Positions 24,377-37,068 of a DNA stretch of 64,000 nt are shown here, in pieces (position 1 is the first letter of the stretch; each line of letters starts with the position of its first letter). The DNA is from Sorghum bicolor (taxonomy: Eukaryota; Streptophyta; Magnoliopsida; Poales; Poaceae). The notes beneath the pieces were generated by a model that saw only the letters and a list, made by a program, of their open reading frames with translations, was not told the origin of the DNA and did not search any database. The position numbers were made by a program, and so were the translations under genes. The stretch lies in contig NC_012870.2 of the NCBI RefSeq assembly GCF_000003195.3, positions 15,678,501 to 15,742,500 on the forward strand, written 5' to 3'.

Positions 24377-24379
24377 GAA

Positions 24380-25019
24380 GTTGGCTGTTGCTATCCGTGG
24401 TCAGGTCGTGTCCAAGCTGACCACGTCCACGGTCCACCACCAAGTCTCGGACCCGGCTCTTTTTTACTACTACTAGAAGATCGAGTTCGGTTACGAGTCT
24501 GTTACCTACGCCAGTTCCATGGAGACTGAGGATCTAATCCACGCATGCCATCATCAGGCGCCGATCTAGAGTAGTTTTAAAATATTTTTATACATAGTTC
24601 TCAATTTGTGTGACTTAAAACTAGGTGTTGCTTCGATACTCTTGTTAGCTCAAATAAATTGTAGCCACAAATTTTTAAAATTTACAAAATAAAATTAAAC
24701 AACTAGAGCAACTCCAATAACTTGGCTAAAATTAGTTGTCAAATTCTATTTTTTAGCACATTTGATAAATTAGAAAATTTCTTAAAACAAAGAGATCTAC
24801 AACAATCTTGCTATTTTATAAAGTCAGTGCATCAGGTTGGCTATATATGGTCACCAAAAATCAATGGATAACCTATTTTACAAAATTAGGTAACATATAT
24901 GTTAGAGTCTACTTTTGGCTATATATAAATTCTAAAATAGCCTCTATAATAAAAATAGCTAAGTCAACATATATATGATCCAAAATAAGTAACTAAACTT
25001 CATAGTAACTAAATTTCAG
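24380..25019. other. F-box gene upstream region
   Basis: No coding frame is supported. From about 24713 the phrase GAGCAACTCCAATAACTTGG matches the start of grass MITEs of the type seen complete at 53724. Its other end is not recognisable, so this may be a degraded MITE. The segment ends at the LINE. Confidence 0.4.
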
Positions 25020-25033
25020 AGCGCGGGTTATTG

Positions 25034-26531
25034 ATTATGAGCCAGTCCCCCAATTTCTGGTCATCACGGATGGTGTGGGTTTCTCGGGTGAATCCTGGAC
25101 TGTTCAATGCGAAATCCTGCAAGGGCACCTGCTTGGAGGGTTGCCCCACGATGAGGACCCTTCTCTAGGCGACAATGATTTTCCACCCGGTGGGCCTTTC
25201 GATCTTTTTGGCTTTGGGCAGCCTGGAAATGGCCCTGCTTTTCATCAAAACAACATTGAAGGACATGGCAATGCAAGAGGGGGTATCCCAGGGCATGGTT
25301 TTGTTGATGCTGCTGATGAACCAGCTGAGGCTGAAGAAGTTGATGATTTAGCTGAAATTAAATTTTCTCAACTTTGAAATTCCGAGGCCTTGATCAAAAT
25401 CCTGTTGATGGAATCCCTAGCCTGAATCTGAATGCTGAGCCAGAGAACCCTCCCATCCTTGACCTCAATGCCCATGCTGAATTAGAAGATATGGTCATTG
25501 ACCCTCAAATCCCTCCTCTCCAACAGGAGATGTTCATTGAGCTCAATGATCTTCTAAATCAAGTTAACGAGGATGAAGAAGATGCTCAGCCTGCTGAGAA
25601 TGAAGCCGGCCTCTTGCAGGAAAATGTGCCTAATTTTGCTATCAACCTAGCTGATCTGGAAGTGAATATCCCGGCCCTTCATGAGCCGGCTGTTAATGTT
25701 TTCCCTTCGGAAATCCAGGAGGATGATCTTATGAATGAGGAAGAGATTCAACAACAGATAGCTGATGAGGCTGCTCAGAAAAATGCAATTGTGCAGCAGA
25801 ACATGCAAGTGGGCCTTGCTCTCGTGGATAATACACCCCCACCGAATCTCCCTTACCCAAAGAAATTTGCAGACATTGACTGTTTGCTTGGGCCTCTCTC
25901 AAATAAGACTGATGCTGCTCACAATCTTTATAGCCCATGGGCCAAGCTCTTTAAGCCTGTGAGTCTTGACGCTGCTCCAAGTTGTGTTATCCTTTTTGAA
26001 TGGGCTAAATTTTTCGCTGCTCTTCTACTTTCTCTGGGCCACTTCAGTCGTGCCAAAGAGATCCTGCAATCAGATGCACTCCTTTCCTGCCTCGATAATG
26101 GCAGGGGCTTAGAATTCTCTCTGCCCAACAAGTGCCCCTCCAAGAAAGCCCCAAGCTGCACTCTTCTTCAGGTTCAACCTGAGGAATCGACCTTTGATTC
26201 GACTGAAGCCACACCCCTTGATGAAGATACAGATAATGGGAAAAAGAAGGTTACAGTGAAGAGAGACAACAAAAAGAAGACTTTCCTTGTTGAAAGTGAA
26301 GTCAGAAGAAGTCCAAGACTCAAGGCCAGCAGAATGGGGTTTAAAGGCCAGGTTTGCAAAAGCAAACACTGTGTGGGATGTAACTCCAAACCCTCCACCC
26401 TCTCCAACAAGGCAATCAAAAGCATCTGCTCCTCTCTTTGTGATATTGATGCCTCCTGCATTTCCGATAAGGCACTGGGGACTCTGAAGAAAGCTGGAGC
26501 TCCTCGTAAGGACAAGGATGCTGATGTTTGA
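25034..26531 (+). pseudogene. LINE ORF1 C-terminal part (frameshifted)
   Basis: The first frame (to 25377) includes ITDGVGFSGESWTVQCEILQ, a text typical of grass LINE ORF1. A shift near 25372 leads into a longer frame ending at 26531. This longer part is acidic and Leu/Asn-rich, then becomes basic with RRSPRLKASRMGFKG and a CKSKHCVGCNSKP cysteine cluster. The protein is thought to bind LINE RNA. The 5' part with the usual zinc knuckle is absent, so the copy is not functional. Confidence 0.7.
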
Positions 26532-26804
26532 AGCTGACTTTGAAAGTCTCTATGGTGGTTCTCTACCCCACTTTCCTTTATGTCTTTTTGGTGGCCCTTC
26601 ACTCCTCTTTTGTCTTTGGTTTTTTTGTCTTTTGTGTTTCTAGTCCATGTGCCCCTCTAAGACTTATGTGGTGGAACTATGTAATGCCATATGTAATGTC
26701 TCATAAATCTTCCATGGTTTTAGTCATTTTGTCGTTGTTTTTTCTCCAGTACTCGTGTTATACACTGCAGTACTTTTCTGCGGTCTACTCCCTCCCGGTC
26801 TCCA

Positions 26805-27530
26805 ATGGATAGCAACCCCTCTCAGAAATCTTGGAATGTTCTATGTTGGAACATCAGGAGAATCAATGCTGAGGTCAAATGGGACTCCATCAGAAATAAA
26901 ATTCTGGAAAGTAAATGTGATATTGTGAGTATTAAGGAAACTAAGAGGGAAACTTTTGATCCCTCCTATATCAAGAAGTTCTGCCCAACCTGTTTTCATG
27001 GCTTCTGCTTTCTTCCCTTGGCTGGTGCTTCAGGGGGTATTCTTGTGGCATGGAAAAGCTCTGTCTTCTCTAGGGCTCAAATCTTTCAGAATAGCTTTGC
27101 TTTATTAGTTGAATTCACCTATGTTTGGAGCAATGACTCTTGGATCCTTACCTCAGTATATGGGCCTTGTGATAGTCTTGGTAAGGAGACCTTCATGAAT
27201 TGGTTCGAAAACATCGAGATGCCTGATGATGTCTCCTGGTTAATTCTAGGCGATATCAACATGTATAGAAGGCCAAAAAATAGAAACAAATCAGGTGCTA
27301 ATTTTGTTGATATGCTTTTGTTCAATAATGTCATTAGTGCCTTGGGGATTGTCTAAATTCCTTTAAATAGGAGATAATTCACCTGGACAAACAAACAACA
27401 GCCTCCCCTTTTGGAAAGGCTTGACTGGTTCTTCACCTCCAAAATGGACTGTGAAATACCCCAGTACTCTTGCCCACTCCCTGGTAATGGAGGTCTCTGA
27501 CCATTGGCCATGTGTAATTTAAATCAAAAC
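26805..27530 (+). pseudogene. LINE ORF2 endonuclease domain (APE type, broken)
   Basis: It starts at the ATG at 26805 with NVLCWNIRRIN, then IKETKRETF, TSVYGPC and LILGDIN, and later ERLDWFFTS (~27410) and VSDHWP (27493-27510). These are the landmarks of the apurinic endonuclease that nicks target DNA. Glu, Asp and His landmark residues are still readable. A stop at 27354-27356 and others downstream break the frame. Confidence 0.75.
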
Positions 27531-28029
27531 TTTCATTCCAAAAGGAAATGTCTTCAGATTTGAGAATTGTTGGTTGCAACATGAAAGTTTTCTTCCCCTT
27601 GTTGCAACAACCTGGAATGGTAACTTTCCTCAGTTGGATGCTGCTAAGAAGATTACTGCCAAATTCAAAACTCTCAAAAGTAACCTCAGAGCTTGGCAAT
27701 CCCAACTTCAACCTCAAGAAAATAATTGTCAATATAAAGCTTGTCCTATCCTTTGTCGATACAATTAAAGAATGGAGAGACCTATCGGTTCAAGAATGGA
27801 ATTTCAGAGATATTCTCTGTGGAAAACTTTCTAGCCTCCTTCATCAACAGTAGATTTACTGGAGACAGAGAGGTGTCATTAAGTGGATTAAATTGGGTGA
27901 TGAAAACTCAAAATTCTTTCATGCAAATGCAACTATAAAAATAGAAGAAATCAGATAGCTTGCTTGGAATCTCCTGGTGGTGATCTTCTCACAGATCATG
28001 CTACTAAGGCTGATTTAATCTGGTAGGAT

Positions 28030-28987
28030 TTCAAGGATAGATTTGGTTCTACCAGTTTTGAACATATGCTTTTCTCTCTAGACTCCTTGATCCAGCCATC
28101 TATTGACCTGAGCTCCCTTGTTACCCCCTTCAGCCATACTGAAATTGATAATATCATCAAGTTGCTCCCTCTCGATAAATCTCTTGGACCTGATGGTTTC
28201 AACAATGAGTTCTTGAAAAATGTTGGAGCATCATCAAATCCAACTTTTATGACCTCTACAATGCGTTTCACTCAGGAGCATCAATGGTTCCTATATAACT
28301 CTCATCCCCAAGATTGATGTCCCAACAAAGATTCAATGACTTCAGACCCATTTCTTTGCTCAACTCCTTTGTAAAAGTCATTACCAAGCTTCTTGCTAAT
28401 AGACTATAGCCTCTGATTACATAATTAGTCCACAAGAATCAATACAGTTTTATCAAATCACGTACCATCCAAGATTGTCTGGCTTGGTCTTTTGAATACC
28501 TGCATCTCTGTCATGTCTCTAAAAAAGAGATCATAATCCTTAAGCTGGATTTTGAAAAGGACTTCGATAAAATTGAACACAAAGCAACGATTCTTCTTAT
28601 GAGGCAAATGGGTTTTGGAAACAAATGGATTGCTTGGATGGAAATGATCTTTGGTTCTGGTACTTCTTTTGTCCTTCTTAAAGGCCACCTAGAAAAGTCT
28701 TCCACTGTAAGAGAGGTGTCAGGCTAGGGGATCCTCTCTCCCCTCTTCTCTTTGTTTCAGCTGCTGATTTGCTTCAATCAAACGTCAACAGAGCTAAAGA
28801 TCTTGGACTTCTTAGTCTACCCATCCCCCTCATCTACTCTAATGATTTCCCCATCCTCCAATATGCTGATGATACTTTAATTATCATGGAGGGATGTGGA
28901 CGACAACTTTTTTTGCTTAAAGCTCTCCTTAATAGCTTTGCTATTTCTATTGGCTTTAAAGTCAACTTTTCCAAATCCATGCTTATT
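28030..28987 (+). pseudogene. LINE reverse transcriptase, N-terminal part
   Basis: It contains PLDKSLGPDGFNNEFLK, FRPISLLNS, LDFEKDFDKIEH, GVRLGDPLSPLLF and the catalytic QYADDTLI (YADD at 28862-28873). These blocks follow the order of the LINE RT palm. The frame is broken several times. The sequence stops at 28987, where an LTR-type element is inserted, and continues at 33059. Confidence 0.8.
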
Positions 28988-31900
28988 TATGGCAGAACCA
29001 CCCTAATTATATGGCCCACATGCACTTGACATCGTCCTTAAGACCTCTGACTACTGCACATGAGAGTCATATAACTTGGATAGTCTGTCGGGTGCCCTCG
29101 GAGGACCCCGAATCATCCACATTTTAACTCATACAGGATCAACATGGAGTTACCACAACATTACATCATTTGTTACAAAAAAATAACTTACATTGGAGTG
29201 TGGAAGATTTATAACTCAATTTACAACATATGATGGAATATAAACAACTAAATTTCCAAAAGGTGTGTAGAGTAGCGGAAGCATCTTAGGTGAAGCTTCT
29301 AAGGTAGAAGAGGTGGATAAATCATGTCGCGCCCACCGACATGACTTCCATTAGCAGCATAAGTCAGCACCTGCAACAGGGGTTATAAAACCCTGAGTAC
29401 GGGAGTACTCAACAAGACTTACCCGGCAGAAAAAGAGGAGAACTTAGGAATGCAGGCTTAGGGTAGACAAGGAGTGGCTGAGCAAGGAGCCAGATTGTTT
29501 TGCCAAAAAGCTTACTAATAGTGCATCCTTACTTTCAAGTTTTATCCACGAATTCCTCTCCTTAAGAGGTCGAGGAGTTCGAGGACAGTCTATCTAGTTG
29601 CTTCTCACAGACAAGTCTGTAAGTTCCTAGTCCTTAACTAAAGTAGTATCCATCCAACGGCCATAGCTTCATGTCACTCTGAGTTCGGGAATTGGGATCC
29701 GAACCTCATGAGACATTTCCCCCTTTTTCATTTTTCAACTTAGTTGCATATTTAACTACGATGAGGGTCGAAGGAATTGAGTCTCCCAATCGGGGAGCAA
29801 CGACGATTCGAATCGCTTAGCAATCTAGCTAGAGTTCCTAACCACCCGACATATGTAGAACCAAATCTTGCATATGTCAACCCAAATCGAGCTCTCCCCA
29901 AATTTGACTAGGTTCGCGGCACCTGAGAGCACAGTACTCCACTATCCTACAGCCGATCTAGATGTTTCCGGTCATCTCAGATCCGTAAGGTGGGTACACG
30001 CTACTCTCGCCATCGCTCCACGCCCAGTGCGCGAGTAGCTGTTCGCGTCGAGGGATCACAAGACCGGGCTTACCGAGGGCAAGTGGCTAGTACTATAAAT
30101 TCTCAACCCAGCAGGCCATCAACGGAACGGTCCTTAATCGACACAGTTGGAGACACTACTTTAAGACTCTATTCTTAAAGCAAGTCCACCGACCGGTCTC
30201 AAATTGAAACATCACTGAGCGTAAGTGTATTCCACAACAACCCTTCAAACTTTCTAATTTGAAAACCTATCTAGTAGCAGGGCTAAGCATCACTATGCAG
30301 TTTCAAAATAAAATAGGTGTCAAGGACAAGATAACAAATATCAAAGTAGTAAATGCAGCAAGTAGGTTAACCCAATTCTCAACTACCTAATGCAGCATTT
30401 TCAATTCATAAGTGATAAAAGATTTAAAACATTCAAGGAGGAGTTAATGCATCCGGGGCTTGCCTTGGTTGCAGAGCTCATAGGGACCCTCGGAGACTTT
30501 CCAAGTCTCGGTTCCAACTTACTCGAGCGGAACACCAACCTCGGGGTTCGGTTCAATGGTCGCTCCTTCGGTCACGTGTACTACACGTAAAATGATGTAT
30601 GCTTATGATATGCTTATGACAACTATTTAAGAAGAACCGAGTTGATTACAACTTTCCTTCTCGGTGCAAGGACACTAAAGTTGTTTGACACTTTAGTGTT
30701 CTTACCCAAGAGGTTGCATCAGGAAATTAAAATTTCTCTTAATTCATAATTATTCTTAATTAACTGACTATTAAACATTTTTACCTTAATTAATTTTTAA
30801 TTAAGTATTAATAACAGTAATTAAACATTAATGCCAAACAATAATTAAATGCCAAAGGTCATTAAGGTTAATGACCTCAGGTCATCACACAATCCCAAAA
30901 TCACTCAAACCCTAATTTTGAGAATTTAAACTAATTATCATCTAATTATTCTAGAATTATTATTTAATTACTAATTAAGGGTTTAATGATATTTTATCCA
31001 AACATTATCCAAATGCCACCAAATTTTGGGTGAAGCCAGGGAATAATATTCAGAGGCATCCCACAAAGTTTGGTGATTTTTGGACATACAATTAAATTAT
31101 TAAAATTCCTGGAAGTTTTATTTATTAATTAAAAGAGGCAATTTTTTTATATACATGTAAACTACCAGAAAAAGAATCCAATATTTTTTCTGTGTCCTAT
31201 TCATTTTATGGAACCTATACAAAAATTTCCATGATTTTTGAATCAGTACATGTTTTTCTATATAAAATTAAACATCAAGCATTTTTTAATCAAAAGAAAA
31301 AGGACAACAGCACTGTGTTACTGCGGCCGGCCCATTTAGCCTCGGCCCAATCTGGCCCACGCGCGCGCTGCTCCCCTCCTCTCTCTGAAGGTCGCTGACG
31401 GGGAGGTCCCACCCGTCAGCTTCTTCTTCACCACGCACGGCGGCTCGGCCACGGCTCCAGCCGCCGTTGGCGAGGGTCTTGGCCCACGCGCGCGTGCGCA
31501 CCAGCCTCGCCTCGCCTTCGCGACTCCACTGCCATCTCCTACTCACGCTCTACCCCCTTCTTCCCATCTCGGCCGCGCGAATGGCGGGCGGCCGCCATAG
31601 CCGATCACAGACCGGCCACTAGGGCTCGGTAGAGCGCAAATGAACAAGACAGGGAGGTTCGGGGAGGATTAGGGAGCACGGTGATCACCTCACCACGTCG
31701 GGAGAAGCAGAGGAAGGCTTTGGCGACGGTGGCCATGTAGTCGGGCGGCGCTCTGAGCTCAGCGAGCTTGTTCCGACGAACCTGCTCGCGTCCGAAGGAA
31801 AAGGGCAAGCGCATCAGCTCCGGGCGAAAGAGAGGAACCGGAAACGACTATGTACAAGGCGTATAACCTCCTAGTACGGCGTGACCACGGAGGAGGCGCA

Positions 31901-33053
31901 CGGCGGCGGTCCCGGCCGGAGTCGGAGGAGAACGGCTCGTTTGTGGCTTATGGGGGATTAGAGCTTGCGCTAGGGGGCGCAATCGGTGGCGGAGCTCAGG
32001 GCGGAGCTGCTGGGGGGTCTCTGGTGGCTTGGAAGGGAATGAGGAGGGCGAATTGGTGGGCGCAGTGAGCTCGTCGGCGTCGGACGCAAGAGAAAGAAAC
32101 GAGTGCGTCGGCCGATGGAGTGACTTATATCGCGAACGGAGGAGACGCCAAGCTTCCACGTCGCCTGGCGACACTGGCAGGCAAGCAGCTGCGTGCTCGC
32201 ATGCATGCGTGCGGCGCTGCACGCGCGGCGGCTGCGCTGGACAGGGGCGCCGTGATCCCTATCGGATCACTGTAGCCGTCCATATCTCTCCCCCTTTCTG
32301 TCTTTTTGCGAAATTCGACCAAAAGTTGAACTGGAGCCAAATTTTCACCAAAATGAAAGTTGTGCAGAATTTTACAAGCTACAAAACATATTTTGGTGTC
32401 CAAAGCTGATTCCAAGTGGAAAAGGGTGAATTTGACAAAACAGTTTGAATTTCAAATCTCAAATTGGAAGAATTCCAATTTTGAATTGGGGCAGATCTGA
32501 ATTTCCAAAATTACTTTTGATTTCCCATAACAACTTGAAAAATTTCCAACAATAAAGTTGTTCAACTTTTTGAGCTCTACAACTTTCATGTTGGCCACTT
32601 TTCAAGATTCCAAACAGATTTTGAATTAGGGATTCAAATTGGAAAAGGGGACAATTTCTGAAAATCTGTATTTTCAAAATTACTTTGAATTTTGTATTGA
32701 AACTTCAAAAACTCAAAACACCAAAGTTGTACATCTTGACAAGATCTACAACTTTTCTTTTGAACTCAACTTTAAATTTTGCTTAGTTTTTAAATTTCAC
32801 AAAAGGGGGCAAAACAAGGCTTTTAAAATCAGGGTTTTTCCCCCCCATTTTCTCGAAAATCTTCCACCCTAGGAATTATACAACCAACACAAGCATCACT
32901 TCACAACATAAGCACACTTTAATTCCCTAAGCACATTCAACCAAAATAAACTTATTTTAAGTTGATGCATAATGATGTGCTTAACAAATATGCTTTGCAA
33001 TGCTTATGATGACATGATCCAGTTTTAGTGTTCGTAACATAAGGGATGTTACA
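28988..33053 (-). mobile_element. Probable solo LTR (about 4.07 kb) inserted in the LINE
   Basis: A five-base TTATT flanks the insert (28983-28987 and 33054-33058). On the minus strand it starts TGTAACATCC, like other TG-starting LTRs in the window. Its other end is ...CTGCCATA rather than a clean CA, so the right boundary could be off by two bases. It contains no polymerase, primer site or second LTR. Inside are phrases common in grass Ty3 LTRs (TACGGGAGTACTCAACAAG), a GC-rich block (about 31320-32270) and a stretch of degenerate AAATTTCCAA-type repeats (32290-32870). Open frames in the GC-rich block are on both strands and are not credible. Confidence 0.65.
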
Positions 33054-33058
33054 TTATT

Positions 33059-34444
33059 CCTATCAATCTATCTGAGGCCAGGACTGCTCATCTTGCTGCC
33101 ACTTTTGGATGATCTGTTGGAAGCTTTCCCTTCTTATCTTGGCCTCCCCCTTGGGCTCACTAAAACCAAAATTGCTGACTTTCTTCCCATGGTTAATAGA
33201 TGTGAAAGAAGACTGGTGAGCACTTCACTCTTTCTCTCTCAGGCTAGAAAGCTCCAAATGGTTAACTCTGTCTTCTCATCCCTACCCACCTTCATTATGG
33301 GAACCTTCCAACTTCATGTCACTATTAGAGAGCAAGTGGATAAATACAGAAAGCATTATCTATGGTGTGGTAATGATGAAAATGATAGAATCAATGCTAA
33401 AGCTGCTTGGCCCTTAGTTGCTAGACCAAAGATCAATGGAGGGTCGGGTGTTATTGACCTGAAGACACATAATGAGGCTCTCCTTCTAAAGCAGCTTGAC
33501 AAGTTTTTCAATAGAGCTGACATTCCCCAGGTTCAACTTGTTTGGGAAAAGCACTACTCTAACGACAAGCTTCCTAATCAGTCTAAGAAAGGGTCCTTTT
33601 GGTGGAGAGATGTGCTAAAGCTTCTGGATAAATTTAAAGGTATGCCATCGGTCTCTGCGGCTGATGGAGCCTCTTGCCTTCTCTGGAATGATTGCTGGGC
33701 ATGGCAACCTTTGAAACTTAAATTTCCTGAACTTCACTCCTTTGCTAAAAACCCAAACCTCACTCTCAAGATTGCAAGATCTTTTGATTCTTTCACCTCG
33801 CTCTTCAATTTGCACCTCTTTGTGGAGGTTTATGGGCAAATGATAATTTTTCAGAACACTTTGGAAAGCCTGGCTCCGATTGATGAAAATGATACTTGGT
33901 CGTATATTTAGGACAATTCTCTCTTCACCTCAAAAAAGCATATTGTCAGCTACTCGGTTCTGGTCAGGTGGAGCCAATCTTCAACTGGATTTGGAAATCC
34001 TCTTATCAGCCCAAGCACAAAGTTTTCTTCTTGCTCCTCATCTAGGATAGGTTAACCACCCGGAACATCCTAAGAAGAAAATTTATGACCTGCTCTCTTT
34101 CAGCTGTGTTCTATGCGCTTCAGATTGTGAAAAAACTGTTGATCATCTCTTCGTGGACTGTGCCTTCGCAACGGCCCGTTGGGGCCTAATTGGCCTCTCG
34201 ATTATTAGCTCCCCCAGCTCTTTCCAAAGGTTCTAGACTTTTAAAGACCAGATCCAGGAAGTTTTCTTCATAGAAGTTATAATCCTCATGTGCTAGTGTA
34301 TTTGGTCAGCCAAAAATGATGCTATATTTAGAGGCATCCAACCTGATTGTTTAAGATGCTTAGAAGCCTTCAAATCTGTTTTCAGGCAACTCTTATGGAG
34401 AGCCAAGAAGCGTTATTTCCCTAGAATTGAGTCATGGCTAGGCT
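33059..34444 (+). pseudogene. LINE reverse transcriptase C-terminal part and zf-RVT
   Basis: It resumes the RT reading with PINLSEARTAHLA, then YLGLPLG, the thumb-like segment QARKLQMVNSVFSSLPTF and WPLVARPKINGGSGVIDL. Around 34105-34150 it reads CVLCASDCEKTVDHLF, the zinc-binding zf-RVT motif. An open frame runs 33093-33911, with stops after that. It belongs to the same LINE as 25020-28987. Confidence 0.78.
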
Positions 34445-34600
34445 AGATCAAGTTGTGTTTTAAGCCTGATTTTCTTTATTTCTTTCTTTGTTTCTTGAGC
34501 ACTGGGCCTGTCCATTTGCTCCTTTTATTGTACTTACTTACCTCCTGCACTTTGTACTTTACTCTTGTTATATCAATAAAGTTTTTCAGTAGATGTCCCT

Positions 34601-34982
34601 ACGACCTCTCCTGTTCTTTCAAAAGAAACAATTCATCCAATAGAGAATCCAAAGGCGCCTACAATTGGAATCACCATAGTGCCCACGTCGACACCATCGA
34701 CAACAACATCAATACCCTCTGCAACACCACCAACTTCGACCACACTAGTCGACACGTCAATCATAGCTGCAGCACCAGGATCCTCCATGGCCATCCAATT
34801 GGCAGACAACCCCACCCTCACCATGATTTCAATGGAAAGCAAAAAAAGGTACTCTCACTGTCAATAATCAAACCAACAACAACGTGACACTAGAGAACTC
34901 AATTGGCACGACACTAGAGCAGCAAAATATGCCCAACAAAGATACATGCACATAGGCGCCAGTTTCACCACAATGTCATGCC
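34601..34982. other. Unassigned, Thr/Pro/Ser-rich reading
   Basis: One plus-strand frame reads a low-complexity Thr/Ser/Pro chain (for example IVPTSTPSTTTSIPSATPP). No family is recognised. It borders the CACTA element, and the sequence beyond that element (37760 onward) is its continuation. Confidence 0.35.
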
Positions 34983-35871
34983 TAACACTACAAGGAATGG
35001 GTCTTTCCATGACGGGTTACCGGTGACGTTTAGAGAAACCATCATAGACTTGCATTGGTTACCATTGGGGTATTACATGTATGACAGTCGACCGTCACGA
35101 ATCATTTTGGGCTACTCAGTGGTTTATCGATGACGGATGATTTAGTTTCGTCATGGATCATCCAACTTTTCTCCAGCGTGCGCTGACATGGCGAACAAGG
35201 CGCTGACGTGGACATGGCCCGCCTGTCAGTGAGTTTAATTGACCTATCGGTGAGTTTAATTGGCAAAAAAATGGAGGACTCGACCCTGGGACCACTGGAT
35301 TGCATAGGTTACGGCTTACCACTGGGCTATCAAGTACTTTTCAAACATTTGTGATATATTATTTTATTTGTATTAAAGTTTAGTGCTTTCAGATTAAGGA
35401 GGATTTTGACTTGTTCGTTCAGGATTCACGGGACACTCACGCCAACAGCATTTGCGACCGCCGCCGCCGCCGCTGCCTAGTTAATCAGAACAAAGAAAAT
35501 AGGTAGCAAATAAAGTTAACTAAATCTAATACATAATAACAAGTGCCATTTTATATATGTAAAGAAAAAAAGGCTGATTTCAATAAAAAAAACCAAAAAT
35601 GGATCGACCCAAACCTGTCCAGGCCGATTTGGCGCCCTATCTAAAAATTTCACTTCCTGTGAAATTACCTTGTTGCCCTACTCGCCAAAAATCTACTGCC
35701 TCCCGCAGTGGAAACCCTGAGGACATTTCGTAATGTGCAACGACCATATAAATAGAGACCGCCAGCCAAGCCCTGTCCAATTCCTCCCAGACCACACGCC
35801 GCCGCCGCCGCCGCTCGAAGCCATCCGGCAGCCACTGCGGCGGTTCACTTGGGCCAGGAGGCGACCTCGAC

Positions 35872-36261
35872 ATGTTCGTCAGGGTGCTCAGCCTCGACAC
35901 CGCCCGGGCCGCCGCCACGGAAGAGGACATGGACGTCGACGGCGGGCGCCCCCCGGCACCTGGTGCTCGCCACCAGCAGGAGGGGAGCGGCTGCAGCTGT
36001 GGATGCGCGGGCACCGTCGCGCCCCTCCTCTCCTCGCCTGGCGCTAAAAGGAAGCGCGCTTGCGGCGGCGGCGACGGCGGCTCGAGTGTCGACTCCGGCT
36101 CGACGTCGCGCGGCGAGGTCGACGCGGTGCAGCCGCAGAAGCGGCGGCACCTAGCGTGGATGCGGTCGCACCAGGGGCTCCCGTCTGGCTCCGGCAGGGT
36201 CTCCTTCGCACCTCGCGGATTACGCTGTAGGCGAGGAAGCGACTTGGGTGAAGGGAGGTAG
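35872..36261 (+). CDS. Unrecognised GC-rich reading frame inside CACTA element
   Basis: A 129-codon frame starts at the ATG at 35872, about 125 bases after TATAAATAG. It is Ala/Gly/Arg-rich, with an acidic patch (EEDMDVDGG) and a basic patch (KRKRACGGG). A possible splice donor GGGAG|GTAGG lies near its end, so it could be a first exon joined to the Transposase_24 exons at 36771. I recognise no domain. It could be the first exon of the old CACTA gene, a captured host exon, or noise in GC-rich DNA. Confidence 0.35.
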   Translation: MFVRVLSLDTARAAATEEDMDVDGGRPPAPGARHQQEGSGCSCGCAGTVAPLLSSPGAKRKRACGGGDGGSSVDSGSTSRGEVDAVQPQKRRHLAWMRSHQGLPSGSGRVSFAPRGLRCRRGSDLGEGR

Positions 36262-36770
36262 GCTATCGCCCATGATTTCTTACTGCATTTTGCAAAATTA
36301 TGGGATTCCTCTAGCAATTAGCCTATTGGTAGTAGCAGTTCTTCATCTTTTAATTAATTTAGAATCAATGAACCTAGCAGTACCAGCAGTAGCGTAGTTA
36401 AACCTGACAACTGGATCTTGCAGCTATGAAATGCACATTGCAAAACTGGTGAGTTCAAATCAATGACTGTCTGTACTCATGTATGTGATTTCTAGTTCTA
36501 ACTCTTAGTCTCTTATGATGTATGAGGGCTCTAGTTCTATTTCTATGTCAACTTCTATAATATTTCTGTGTCAAGTTATGTGAAATGGTGCTTCTGTTAA
36601 CTTGACTATCATGATCTGGGAACTAGTATGTCATATTTCCAATGGTTGTGCTCAACTTATATGAAATGGTTCTGTGCATTTTCTGTGAATTCCTTCAGTG
36701 CATTATTTGTGAATTGTTCTTGTCAAATTGCTTAGTTTTGAAACTATCCTTTGATTCAATTTATTTTCAG

Positions 36771-37068
36771 GCAGAGAAGTACAAAAACGAACCACCTAAT
36801 GCACTGGATGTGTTTAAGGACTGCCACTATAGCAAAAAAGAAAGGCTTTACTCCTGAAGTTCAATCAGTTATTGTAAGTAAAGCGAAAATTTTAATACAT
36901 TAAGTTCAGATATGTCATGAACCTTGATTTAAGTGTCTCATCCAATGCTAGGTCGAAATGGAGGAAAAGCTAAATGCTGCTGTAGATGATGGTGAGCAGC
37001 CAAAGAACGTGGAGCAGGCTGTCTGTGAGGTTCTTGTTAAGAAAACAAAGAAGAAGAACAGTTTCTTG
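36771..37068 (+). pseudogene. Transposase_24 (Ptta/En/Spm) exon remnants
   Basis: Exon 36771-36873 reads KNEPPNALDVFKDCHYSKK. After one extra A in an A run it continues GFTPEVQSVI up to a GTAAG donor. After an intron ending CTAG, exon 36952-37068 reads VEMEEKLNAAVDDGEQPKN and ends NSFL before GTAAAT. This is the C-terminal text of the plant Transposase_24 family carried by CACTA elements. The frameshift shows decay. Confidence 0.7.

Larger units (their letters stand above)
25020..34600 (+). mobile_element. Decayed, 5'-truncated L1-type LINE, split by an LTR insertion
   Basis: On the plus strand the order is ORF1 remnant, endonuclease, reverse transcriptase and zf-RVT, which is that of plant L1-type LINEs. 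The ORF1 N-terminus is missing, as expected from 5' truncation during target-primed reverse transcription. There are several stops and frameshifts. The RT region is interrupted at 28988-33053; removing that insert and one TTATT copy restores the reading SKSMLIPINLSEARTAHLA across the junction. An AATAAA occurs at about 34572 near the 3' end. The exact ends and target duplication could not be fixed. Confidence 0.85.

Noticed and set aside
31286..32415. Open frames on both strands in the LINE insert
   Set aside because: They come from a GC-rich block of an LTR-like insert, overlap in all frames and show no conserved motif.
25020..34600. An exact LINE target-site duplication
   Set aside because: Only the six bases TTTCAG are shared near 25012 and 34578, which is too short and poorly placed to be convincing.
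35637..36317. A 226-codon minus-strand frame in the CACTA element at 34986
   Set aside because: It is antisense to the TATA-led frame and the transposase exons, and its composition (Pro/Ser/Arg) reflects GC-rich DNA.
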